Made by a program: the position numbers and the translations under genes. A stretch of 64,000 nt of DNA from contig OZ023214.1 of the NCBI GenBank assembly GCA_963995525.1, forward strand, positions 37,014,922 to 37,078,921, read 5' to 3'. Each line of letters starts with the position of its first letter. Positions within the stretch are counted from its first letter, which is position 1. A model generated the notes under the pieces. That model did no database searches and had not been told where the DNA came from. It worked only from the letters and a program-made list of their open reading frames with translations. Of this stretch, positions 12,264-22,309 are shown in pieces. Origin of the DNA: Escarpia spicata. Taxonomy: Eukaryota; Annelida; Polychaeta; Sabellida; Siboglinidae.

Positions 12264-15085
12264 TTAGCGAAATCGCAATGATTTCGTCACCAGTCTGCCC
12301 GAACGAGTCTTCGCCGGTCTGTTTCGGCTCTTCGGCGAAGTCGACGTGGCCGTTGACCTTGGCATGCTTGGCACCACTGGCAGGTCACGCACCTCCGCAT
12401 CCCGTGATTCGATGGTATTCCCCACTGTCGGCGTGTCTTCCTTCTCTGCCTCCAGTTCCATCTGCGTTTCCGCTGTATGTCGTGCGGCGTGGTCTATTCG
12501 CAGGTAACGTCGATTGCGAAGGAGCGTGTACGATCGGTCACTGCATTTATCTGCCACTGTCCCCGTGGCCATTTGATTGGATCATATTTCTGCTATAATT
12601 GCACAAAGAGGGTGTTCCTTTTCTGATTGAGGTTAAGTCGCGAGCATTTCGATTGTAGTCATGCTGGTTTATTTTCTATGTCATCGTTTTGCGTCTTACC
12701 ATTTGAGGTGCGTTCGGTACAACGGGTCTCATCAGATGCTCGGCTTGTGGCACTGTCGCTCTTGTGCGAAACTGCATAAGTCTTTGTACCGGACTGCAGT
12801 TTAGTTCTGTTGTGGGAGTGTTGCGCCATTCTAGCAGTGCTCTCATCTGATCTTTCGATTTCTTCAGCAGATTTGTCGCGATCTTTACTGCTGCTTCCGC
12901 CTTTCCGTTGGAGTTCGTGTGACAAGGCGATGACATGGAGCATTTGAATTCCCACGTGTTTGCAAACATCTAAAACTCTGCACTCCCGAACTGTGGTCCT
13001 CCATCTGATTGCACAATCACCACCACCAGGATTATGTACGTGTCGTTGGCATGCGTAAACAGGCCGATCCCAATCTTTGTCCATGGCTTTGCTGGAATGT
13101 CATAGTTTCTTAGCGTCTCTTTCTGTTGGGACGGTCTTTCTTTGGCACACGCTTGACAACTGTCGGTCATGTGCTGGATGTCGCTCGTCATTCCTGGCCA
13201 GTAGATGTTATCTCGTGTTCTTCGCAGTGTTACTTCGATTCCTTGATGACTACTGTGAAGTCGTTGTAGCTGGTCTCTCTGACAAGTTTGCGGAAAGACC
13301 ATTCGTTGCCCTTTGTACAGGATCCCGAAATGTCCAGTACGGTTTCAGCCCATGTGCTTGTGCTCCGGCCAGCCTGACATAACCGTCGTCAACAGACGTT
13401 GCATTGTGTCATCAGCAGCTGACCCTTGTCGAATTTGTGCAATTCTGGACTCGCTGACGTTGACGTACATTTGTGGATCAACTGAATCGATCTCTTTTGC
13501 TATGTCATCTTGTATAGCACACTGGAAGATCTGTTCCTTCGACATCTCACGTGACAATGGAGCTCGTGACAACATGTCTGCTACAAGCTGTTCTGTGCCT
13601 GGTTCATACGCCACTCTCAGGTTGTACCGCTGCAGTGTGAGCATCATCCGTTGTAAACGCTTTGGCGCACCAAGCAGCGACTTTCGGAAGATTGCCTCTA
13701 GAGGTTTATAGTTGCTATGGATTGTGACATCTAAATTCCCTTAGATGTACTGGTTGAATTTTCGACATGCGAAAACAATTGCTAGACACTCAAGTTCGAT
13801 TGGTGCATAATTTCGCTCGCATTTCGTCAATGAACGAGATATGTTCGCCACAGGCTTGCCCTCTTGTATCAGAGTCGCTCCTAGCCCTTGTGTACTAGCA
13901 TCACACTGCACCACCACCGGCTTTGTCACATCATAGTAGACAAGTGATTGTTCAGTGGTTGCAATGTGGTCTCCTGGAAAGCATCTTCTTGAGCAGATCC
14001 CCAATCGAATTCTGCATCTTTCTGTACCAGCCGGCTCAGTGGTTCGCTGATAGCCGGGTCATCTTCTTGATGTCCGCCATTTTTACTCCGGATCAGCTTT
14101 CACTCCTTCTGGTGTCAGCACGTGACCGAAGTAGTTTATTTCTGTCATGTGCAGCCTCATCGTTGCTTTGCTTTGCTTCAGATTCTGCTTTCGTGCGCGT
14201 TGCAGCAAATAGGCCAGGTTCTTGTTATGATCTACACAAGCTTCTGCTTCCGTCTCACCCCGACCGATGAACAGTATGTCGTCGACAACAATTGAGATTC
14301 CGTCTAGCCCATACAATGCTTGTTGCAAGTGACACTGGAATTCTGCATTACTTGGAGTAATGCCAAAATGCCACCAATATTTCCCAGAGGGGGTCCAAAA
14401 ATTGGTCATGTAACTGGTCTCTTCTGACAGTTTGACTTAAAAGAAGCCGTCTTTCGCATCCACTAGCGAAAATATCTTCGCGTTCGTCAGAGTTGGCAGT
14501 ACCTCCTCGATTGTTAGAAGCGGATAGTGGTTTCGTTGGATAGCTTTGTTGAGATCGGTAGGATCAATATACACCCGCACCGTGCCTTTTGTTTTACGGA
14601 TGGCAAGGCAGTTGGATATCTATGGAGTTGGAACATCCACCTTGGCATCACTTGTTGCTCTTCGAGTGATGTGATCTTCTTCTGCAGATCGTCTTTGAGT
14701 GCGTACGCGACAGTGCGAGGTCTGTTTTGCACAGGTGGGATCGTCTTGTTTATGACTATTTCGTACTCCTCCGGCAAACATCCAAATCCCGAGAATACGT
14801 CCTTGTATCCCACCAACATTGCTTCCACGTTTGCATGTTGTCGATCTTTCATCAAATGAACCTGCTCGTTCACGGAGAGCAATTTTAGTCGAAGGCATGT
14901 GTTTAGCGATAGTATAGTTGTCTTGGTGCCGTCATACATCGTCAGCCCTCATCGGAGGATCACCCAGGGTATGGTAGTCGTTTAGACTCAGCACATTACA
15001 TATAGCTGCCATGTCAAGCTGACATGTAATGGGCCTTGACTTGGTATGTCCCTCTGATTGGACGCTGATTGTCGCAAATTATTTG
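12264..15085 (-). pseudogene. gypsy pol relic: protease, RT, RNase H, integrase
   Basis: From high to low coordinate: a retropepsin-like segment near 15000 where the catalytic D-T-G position reads DMA; RT N-terminus (FSGFGCLPEEY, 14.5-14.9 kb); RT core with VVDDILFIGRGETEAEA near 14280; RNase H (VVVQCDASTQGLGATL, NYAPIELECLAIVFACR) at 13.74-14.0 kb; then LQRYNLRVAYEPGTEQL and ADMLSRAPL. The integrase HSSH...CQAC zinc segment and QSDGGPQF...GKAEAAVK follow at 12.7-13.3 kb. The first integrase aspartate is replaced (TKIGIGLF) and sequence is missing between it and the second. The segment joining RT to RNase H is also deleted. Several frameshifts interrupt the ORF. Inactive. Confidence 0.92.
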
Positions 15086-15980
15086 CTATCGACATTGTCT
15101 ATTTGTATATGTATATATTTTAATGTCCGAATCGCGGTCCTGGTATTCTCCAATCAGACGCACTTGATTTTGGGTCTCTCTTGCTCTGCAACATTTTGAG
15201 AAAAGGTTCTTCTTTTTACACATGTAGCATTCTTTGCCAAATGCAGGGCATTGTCTCGCTTTGTGGGTGGCGCCACATATACCACACGTTTTATCGGAAT
15301 TACTATCTGCCTTCCTAGGCTGGGTGCGCCCCCATGACGTCTTTACATGCGTCTTGGGCTTATAAACAGCGCTGACCTCCTCGTTTAAGTGCAGTTTTTG
15401 CATTTCGGCCTCCGCATCTTCGGCCAGTCGACACATGCGTATTGCTTTCTCGAGCGTGAAACTGTCCGTTTCGACCTACCTCCGCCTCATTCTATCCTGG
15501 TAGTCGAGCCGCAGGGTTAGTGCGTGCAGCACCATGTCGTCGGCAAAATTACCGAATGTGCAGTCCCTGATTTGCGAGCCGTCAGAAACTCATCGTTGGG
15601 GCGATCGTTCTGCTACATAGTTAGGAAATGGTGCCGCGCTGCGAGCAAGCTAATTCGCGGTTTGCAGAACTGGTCAGATTTTTCTATGACTTCACTGAAC
15701 ATCAGCTGTGCATTCGGGAAGATGAAATTGTCAATTGTATCGTTTCCCTTGTCTCCAATTGCTTGTAACAACATGGCAATCATTACCATGTCTGTCGACT
15801 CTGCATTTCCACTTGCGTCCAAGAAATGGCTGAAATGGCTTCTTGAATCGCCCCCGTTGCACTGGCAGATTTCCCGAGGCGGGAAGTGGATACCGATCCA
15901 TGTCGCAAACTGGCACGGTCAGCTCTTTTTACCCGTTTTTATTTTGGTCACCCAGTTCCTCTATCACCCGTTCAACAAAG
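15086..15980 (-). pseudogene. gypsy gag relic with CCHC-like knuckle
   Basis: The capsid-like part reads ASGNAESTDMVMIAMLLQAI and SDQFCKPRISLLAARHHF (15.6-15.83 kb). The nucleocapsid part reads CGICGATHKARQCPAFGKEC, a CCHC-type knuckle, followed by a second cysteine cluster CYMCKKKNLFSKCC that lacks the histidine. Stops and frameshifts separate the parts. Lies directly behind the primer-binding site, as gag should. Confidence 0.85.
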
Positions 15981-15992
15981 TTTCTGACACCA
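15981..15992 (-). other. Primer-binding site
   Basis: TGGTGTCAGAAA immediately follows the 5' LTR on the minus strand. The TGG start is complementary to the CCA end of a tRNA; the priming tRNA was not determined. Confidence 0.75.
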
Positions 15993-16165
15993 TGATTGAA
16001 TTAGCGTACACAAACCAGCTTTGTACGAACTCAAACAGTTAATACACCACAGTGGCGCGGTGGTGTAGCCGGAACTCTCTCACTACGCATGACATTAATT
16101 AGATTAGAGATAGTCGCGCTGTCATATTGTACAGGCCTATAACCATGTAGTCCAATATCGCAACA
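15993..16165 (-). repeat. 5' LTR of the gypsy element
   Basis: 173 bp, TG...CA boundaries, matching the 3' LTR at 11884-12057. Its outer edge adjoins AGCTT, the candidate target duplication. Confidence 0.92.
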
Positions 16166-16517
16166 AGCTTGATCTGCACCGTAGTTACTGCTAGCCGTGC
16201 TGATATCATTATCGAGATACAATATGGAGGTGTTACCTGATATGGTACGAGTGGAGCTAAGGTCAAACCAGGTCACCATGAGATTATGAATATTCGATTT
16301 ATTTGCAATACCGCGAAAGTAATAAAGTTACAATGACCCTGCAACTACTTCATTTATACGTTCGTTTTATACACTGTGTGAAAGAACCATTTCTCCTCGT
16401 CAAAGTGAGATATGACGGCTGTCATTTGATGGAATATATGTGGAGCGACGATCAAACACCGTCAAGTAATAAATGTTCGAAATTGTGTCATCCTGCAAGC
16501 GTCATACAATATAAATG

Positions 16518-16520
<3 letters not shown>

Positions 16521-16548
<28 letters not shown>

Positions 16549-16549
16549 A
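16521..16549. repeat. (AT)n microsatellite
   Basis: Pure TA dinucleotides inside the left arm, close to the site where the right arm carries its MITE. Confidence 0.95.
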
Positions 16550-17189
16550 CGTTGCCTATCTATTGAAGGTCGTATACCGTTGGAAAGCCAACTGTCTCTC
16601 CGTCAATATTGGACACGACGGGGAGCTATCAAGTGGTGCAGTAGGTGTGGAGTGAAGGTTAAACAAGGTCACCATGAAACGACGAATGTTAAAAACTACG
16701 CCACTCCGCAAAAGTTCTACACATACAATGGTTGCGTAGCTACTTTGTCAACATACACCCGGCCATGTTTCTGTCAAAATATTTTAATTAATTAATTGAC
16801 ATCTTCTTGTGCACACCGCTGCATAAAACCAAATATGTTATGATTTGTACATGTGTTGTCTGTGGTATCAGATATTGAACTTTGAATTTTCTCATAAATA
16901 TATTGGATAAACTAATATAAAATTATTGATTTTCTCAAATGTGTTTATCGCGTACACCAAATTTGTTTACACACCCAATTATTTTTTGTAAGCCTATTTG
17001 TAAATATTCCTGTTGATACAATGTACACATTCTTTATTACTACACATGCATTTGGTCATTAACATGACGTGAAAGTCAAAGAACTTGCCCAAATAATTCT
17101 GATGTTGAAGAAGAGGTGGCAATCGCAGATTAGAACTCTACTCGCAACACAGGCGACCAACTGTCAGATTTTAGGAACGAAACAGTTTC

Positions 17190-17622
17190 AATAACTCAAG
17201 TAGGAATCCAAATCTCAGGATGTGATTGACATACGTGGAAACTATGGAGATCATGCTGGACATCATCATGACTGAGAAGATTGGCAACTATATAGGACCT
17301 TTCGCTGCAATTATACATTGGCTAACCATCTCTGATCATTCATACAAGCTATGCTCTCCAGAAGGAGAACTGTCTCTCTGGCAGATGTGAAACACCCCGA
17401 GAAGACAGCATCAGAGGCTCGTGCAGTGTTCATTAAAGGATATTTTGTTGTGAAGAAAACCAAAAGGCACTTCAACCAAATGGCTGCTGATCAGGCAACT
17501 GAGCCAATTACAAGCACATGCACGATACGATGCATTGTTGTATTATCGGCATTACAAAACACGATCGAGCCAGTTCGCCGAGCCGCCATGTATTTGAGTG
17601 ACATCAATAGGCATATGCAATA
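17190..17622 (+). pseudogene. Orphan invertebrate repeat-family ORF, left copy
   Basis: Plus-strand reading gives TMEIMLDIIMTEKIGNYIG, GPFAAIIHWLTISDH, then (after a frame change) KHPEKTASEARAVFIKGYF and KKTKRHFNQMAADQATEPI. The order, a helical segment followed by HP..., FxxGxFVVKxTxxxFNQxxxDQATE, resembles a high-copy uncharacterised protein family common in aquatic invertebrate genomes. I recognise the pattern from memory; no named domain or catalytic residue can be pointed to. Frameshifts show it is non-functional. An inverted copy lies at 19580-20080. Confidence 0.55.
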
Positions 17623-17629
17623 AGGGGTA

Positions 17630-18372
17630 GCCGCGTTCATAAAGGCATTATGATATCTTCTTTCTCGTATATGTGTCGATGTGAGATGATATAGCTATAT
17701 ATTCACAATCTTCCTGTACCCAAATGTTTGCGTGGTGATTAGCGTGTGCAATATGAAGATGTAGGGAGGAGGGTGGGGTACCATCGTCAGACCCAAAGAG
17801 TTGGATCCTGACAGGATCGACGGTTTGCTACTCACGAGCAAGTGCTATAAAATAGGGGAAACACAGCATATCCAGCCGAGTGCAAGTTCCCCATCTTGAC
17901 CAATTCCCCTGAGAAGGAGCTGGTTTGTTCTGGAAAGTGTGCAAGCTCGATGTCTTCACATGACCACAAAAGGCTGATGTTGAATTCATGTTGGTGCGTG
18001 GAAGCTAATCAGGTTAACATTCGCAGGTTGTGTAAGTCTTTCAGATTGTTGCTGGAAGTTACAATGGTGTGCGATATCCAGCCGTGCCAAGACATTGGGC
18101 AGCTATACCTTTGGTGTTGAGTTCATGTCACCTCCAAGTATGGCTATAGACAGCGGGACTGGGATAGCTAAAGCGTCATGGTATTCATAATTTCCTCTAT
18201 TCATCCAGTAGTGACACCGTTGACCTATTGCTTTAGCAGCTTTCTGTCAACTTTGGTAGTGTTTTCTACGTTGAGTAGTTGCACAGGTTTATGAACGTTG
18301 CTTCATCGGTGCGTCATGAAACCATGTAGTTTCTTCAACCAGTCGTTGTTTCACGGTGATGATAACCTACTA
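17630..18372. other. Central unassigned segment of the inverted-repeat element
   Basis: Between the left ORF relic and the CR1 insertion. Short frames only, no recognised domain and no inverted counterpart in the right arm. Confidence 0.5.
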
Positions 18373-19572
18373 TGTTTAACAAGATTGCCATCCAGAAAAT
18401 TAACTCTAGATGGCAGATGGACAAGGAAGTCTTCTGGCTTATCGAGAGTCCAGTACTTTTTATTTACGTGTATCCCGCACTTTTAAGGTGCATATTCACG
18501 CTACTAGCACCAACACAATCAGGAGATAATATGTTCAGTTCATTTACAGTCCTTTGTGAGAATGAGAACTTTCTTATATCTAAACTACACTGCTCCTTTA
18601 CTAATGTAACATCATGTCCTTTGGTCCTTCTATCTTTCTTAACTGAGAAAAACATATTTCTATATATTGTCATAACCATTCAATATTATAAACACTTATA
18701 TCTGATCTCCTCTCAATCTCCTGGTCTCTAGTGTTGTCAAACCACATTTGTTTAGGCGTATTTCGTAATTAAGATCGCTCAGTTTTGGTATCATTTTAGT
18801 TGCTCTCCTCTGTACTCTTTCTAGCATATATATATATATACATGTATATGTCCTTCCTGCGATATGGCCTCCACGTTTGAATAACATATTCTAAATGAGG
18901 CCTAACTATTGTTTTGTACAGCGGTATTATTAGCTCGTTTTTCTTATTTTCGTTTGAAGCGGCAATAACAGACTGCTCTGGAACCTTCATATCAGCACTA
19001 ATGGTTAACCCTATGCCCTTTTCTTTGACAGTAGTACTCAGTACAGAACATCCCATTGCATATTGTATATCTTCGTTCCCATGTCGTCTGTGGAGTCATT
19101 TACATTTCCAAAATTTTTACAACATATGCCATTTGTCCGACCATTTTATCAACCTGTCAAGATTATCTTGTAAATGCTGTCCATCTCCATCACGTTTAAT
19201 CCTTCTAAACAACTTTGTATCATCCGCAAATTTCAACACCTTGCTTGTTATATCATCGTCCAAATCGTTGTTTCATATATTAAGAATACTACAGGTCAGA
19301 GTACTGATCCCTGTGGTACCCCACTCAAAACTGATTTCCAGTTTGAAGCCTCCCCATCAATTACTACCCGTTGTATTCTGTCAATTAGCCATTTTTCTAT
19401 CCAGTTAATTAAACATTTCCTATGCCATGGGCCTTTAGTTTAAGCAGTAATCTAATCTTTGATCTGGCATTTGTCGAAAGCTTTCTGAAAATCTTAGTTT
19501 CTCCTGTACTGTTTTTTACTATGCCTTTCTGATTTTGCTTTGATGATGAAATGCATCTGGTTGTGATCACTT
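18373..19572 (-). mobile_element. CR1-like LINE copy 2, 5'-truncated and internally deleted
   Basis: Minus strand matches the plus-strand element at 35.9-40.77 kb: VLSTTVKEKGIGLTIS, ELIIPLYKTIVRPHLEY, RRATKMIPKLSDLNYEIRL, and the 3' end GGCAATCTTGTTAAACA at 18373. Its other end joins an endonuclease-end segment (GATCACAACCAGAT, 19.55 kb) directly to the RT segment LLLKLKAHGIG, so about 1 kb of ORF2 is missing. An internal (AT)n tract lies at 18827-18845. It sits between the two arms of the inverted-repeat element and so arrived after or during its assembly. Confidence 0.9.
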
Positions 19573-19579
19573 TCTTAAT

Positions 19580-20080
19580 CATTCTGACCATGTGACGCAA
19601 AACGTAGCCCTGGCTTGACCGACCCTTGTAAGGCTGATGATGTCAGTATGCATCTTGTATAATCTATACATCAACTTAGTTGGCTGATCAGCTGGAATTT
19701 GGCTGAAGGGTCTTTTCAAACAAAGTTTCTTTTAATGAATACTGCATCTGGTGCTGTCTTCTGGGGGTGTTTCACAGCTGCCAGGCTAGAGAGACTGTTT
19801 TCCAACAGGAGGGCATAGTTTGTATGATCGTAGATAATTAGCCAATATATAATTGCAGCGAAAGGTCCTATATAGTTGCCAATCTTCTCAACCCTGACGA
19901 TGTCCAGCATGATCTCCATACTTTCCACGTATGTCAACCAGATCGTGAAATTTGGATTCCTCCTTGAGATATTGAATTGTCTCGATCCTCAAATCAGACA
20001 GTTAGTCGACTATGATGCGAGTAGAGTTCTAATCTGCGATTGCCACCTCTCTTCTTGTACATCCTAACTACATTTTGGGC
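19580..20080 (-). pseudogene. Orphan invertebrate repeat-family ORF, right copy
   Basis: Minus strand reads TYVESMEIMLDIVRVEKIG, NYIGPFAAIIYWLIIYDH, AAVKHPQKTAPDAVFIKR, then (new frame) KRPFSQIPADQPTKLMYRL and TRVGQARATFCVTWSE. It is the inverted partner of the left copy and extends further into the C-terminal part of the family. Broken by at least one frameshift; interrupted by the CR1 LINE just beyond its end. Confidence 0.6.
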
Positions 20081-20349
20081 AAGTTCTTTGACATCATGTT
20101 AATGACCAAATGCATGTATAGTAATAAATAATTATATAAACAGGAATATATACAAACATGCTTAAAAAGAATAATTGTAATCAACTTTTGAGAAAAAGAC
20201 GTTTTTATGTTAGATTATCCCATACATTTATGAGAGCATTCAAAGTTCAACACCTGATAACACAGACAATACATATACAAATCATAGCATGTTTGGTTTT
20301 ATGCAACAGTGTGTACAAGAAGTTGTCAATTAATTAATGTAATTATTTT

Positions 20350-20840
20350 GACATAAATTAGAGTTTGTGACCCTCAAATAACTTTCAAAATCGAGGGTGG
20401 CATCCACATACACCTATTTTCTTATCCCTTGTGTGATGGATTAGCATGAATTCCTGGTATTAACAAAACAAAAAAATGCAGTTAAAAGTATAACAGGCAG
20501 AACTTCGAAAATTCAGCTTTTGACGTTGACTTTGTTTAACCTTCACTCCACAGTTAGAGCTCCACTTTACAACTCCATGACGTTTCGACGGAGATACAAT
20601 ACGATTTCAAAGGGTATATAACATGGCCTAGTGTATTTTGACAAAGTAGATACACAACCATTGTAAGTGTAGAACTTTTGTGGAGTGGCGTAGTTTTGAA
20701 CAGTTGTCGTTTCATGGTGACCTTGTTTATCCTTCACTCCACACCTACTGCACCATTTGATATCTCCCTGTCGTGTCTCACATACACGGGGAGACAGTTG
20801 GCTTTCAACGGTATACGATCTTGCAATGATAGATAGGTAA
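20350..20840. repeat. ~190-bp subterminal repeats, right arm inner copies
   Basis: Copies of a unit beginning near GACTTTGTTT(A/G)ACCTTCACTCCAC lie at 20525 and 20720. A third and fourth lie at 21985 and 22175, with related sequence at 21825. Single related copies occur in the left arm near 16260 and 16660 in opposite orientation. Confidence 0.75.
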
Positions 20841-20843
20841 CGT

Positions 20844-21812
20844 CAAAATAGATAAGCGAGCGAAAAATAAACAACTCGGAAGACGTCCAAAACATGAAAT
20901 TCTACGGTCACTAGCACCCCCATGGCTCGTCCAGTCCCGATAATTTTGGTACCATTTGAAAGGATGCTCGTTTTGTTATTCTAGCGTCATTTATATTTCC
21001 CGTTAACCGTCCATAGAACACCTATAAACGGACCTACAATCGTGCCGTTTTCTGTGTTCTGTATAGTTCCGAAAGATATTGGCGGAGGGTACTTAGTACA
21101 ATTATCTTCCGATTACGGCGCTGTTTTCCTCATTTGCATAGGTTCGGACATGCGCACTTCACCATTTCTTGATTTCATGTTATAAGCTCCACCCACTTTA
21201 AGCAGCAACGAAACTGATGAGCTTTGATCGCAATAAAGCATTTAAATAACCAAGCATAGTCACTCGCGCAGCGCCCTCTGTTATTCGTGTGTGACCGTAA
21301 TGATATTGTATACGCTACCAGTTCAAATTCAGAATGGCGGATCGCTGAGTGACTATGCTTGGTCATTTAAATGCTTTGATCGCAGCAAAGCCGATTTATA
21401 TCTACGTCGGCGTGACGTCACAATAACGTATGCCAACCAAAGGGTCAACATTCGTGCGTTGGTTGGTTGATGTACGTGATTGTGACGTCACGCCTACTTC
21501 GCGTATGTCATTTTAGCAGCCGTTTGAAAGTGGGTGGAGCTTATACCATGAAATCAGATAGTGGCGCCTCAATCGGTAGATTGGTGAACTGTGTCGACGA
21601 AACAACATCGTCTAAGACCCCGGAATCGGCACCGTTGTATGTACGTTTATAGTTTATTTTAGGCATGACTATCAGGAAACCATTTATATATACATTTGAA
21701 TAGCAGAAATCGTAAGCTTTCAAACGATATCAAGATTGTTTGGATCGGACGAACCGTACTGGTACAAGCAATCGTTCAAAAACACATTTTTGGGACGTGT
21801 TTTCAGTTGTTA
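20844..21812. mobile_element. Palindromic MITE copy A, right end truncated
   Basis: Starts with AGATAAGCGAGCGAAAA and continues through sequence shared with the intact copy at 58002-58543, in the opposite orientation (ATGAAATTCTACGGTCAC, CATTTGAAAGGATGC, AAACGGACCTACAA). At its right it ends in GTGTTTTCAGTTGTTAAT without the mirrored terminal motif. Its centre holds three further nested inverted repeats absent from copy B. No ORF. Confidence 0.88.
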
Positions 21813-21983
21813 ATACAGCAATCATTTGACGGTGACTCTGTTTGATCGTCGCTCCACACCTACTCAATCAACTGACAATGGTTCTTTCACACAGTATATG
21901 ACTGGTACATATGTGTGAAGTAGTTGCAGGGACATTGTAACTTTATGACTTTTGCGGTATTGCAAAAGAATCAAATATTCATC

Positions 21984-22300
21984 ATTTCACGGTGACTTTG
22001 TTTGACCTTTTCTGCACTCGTAACGTATCAGGTAACACCCCCACATCGTACTTCCTTTGTTCGGGGAAACAATAAGCTTTCCAAACATACATGACTTGGT
22101 GATCTTGTAATTAAGTAAAGTAGATATGCGACCATTGTAATGTTAAGACGATTGCGGAAGCGCACAATTTCGAAAATTCATCATTTGACGGTGATCTTGT
22201 TTGACCTTGGGTTCACGCTTACTGTACCACTTGGCAGCTCTACGACAGGTCTCACTGGGACGGGGAGATGTATAGCTTTCAAATTATATAATATTTGGTT
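21984..22300. repeat. ~190-bp tandem repeat units, outer right arm
   Basis: CATCATTT(C/G)ACGGTGA(C/T)... recurs at 21984 and 22171, about 187 bp apart. Each unit continues with a GCTTTC(A/C)AA motif and an ACCATTGTAATGTTAAG-type segment. Confidence 0.75.
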
Positions 22301-22309
22301 GTGTGTGTG

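Larger units (their letters stand above)
11884..16165 (-). mobile_element. Ty3/gypsy LTR retrotransposon, complete but degenerate
   Basis: A 4.28-kb minus-strand element bounded by two similar direct repeats of ~174 bp. Both LTRs have TG...CA ends. The internal side of the 5' LTR carries TGGTGTCAGAAA (primer-binding-site position), and AAAAAGGAGA adjoins the 3' LTR as a polypurine tract. Flanks AGCCT and AGCTT differ at one base and could be the 5-bp target duplication. Order on the minus strand is gag, protease, RT, RNase H, integrase, which is Ty3/gypsy order. Internal deletions, frameshifts and changed catalytic residues show it cannot be autonomous. Confidence 0.93.
16200..22090. mobile_element. 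Large inverted-repeat element, nested and decayed
   Basis: Sequence at about 16200-17460 reappears inverted at about 19716-22090. Examples: GTTACCTGATA..GTTACGAG with a following AGGTCAAAC segment, TGGTGCAGTAGGTGTGGAGT, ACAATGGTTG with CTACTTTGTCAA, TGCATAAAACCAAA, and a coding stretch KIGNYIGPFAAII present in both arms. Arms are ~1.3 kb of shared sequence. The right arm is longer because it gained a palindromic MITE (20844-21812) and an extra ~190-bp repeat copy. The centre is occupied by a CR1 LINE. This could be one transposon with long terminal inverted repeats or two tail-to-tail copies; the sequence does not decide. Confidence 0.8.

Noticed and set aside
17800..18120. Upstream domain of the orphan ORF family
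   Set aside because: No convincing aligned motif on either strand.
18914..19408. 164-codon plus-strand frame
   Set aside because: Antisense of the CR1 reverse transcriptase relic.
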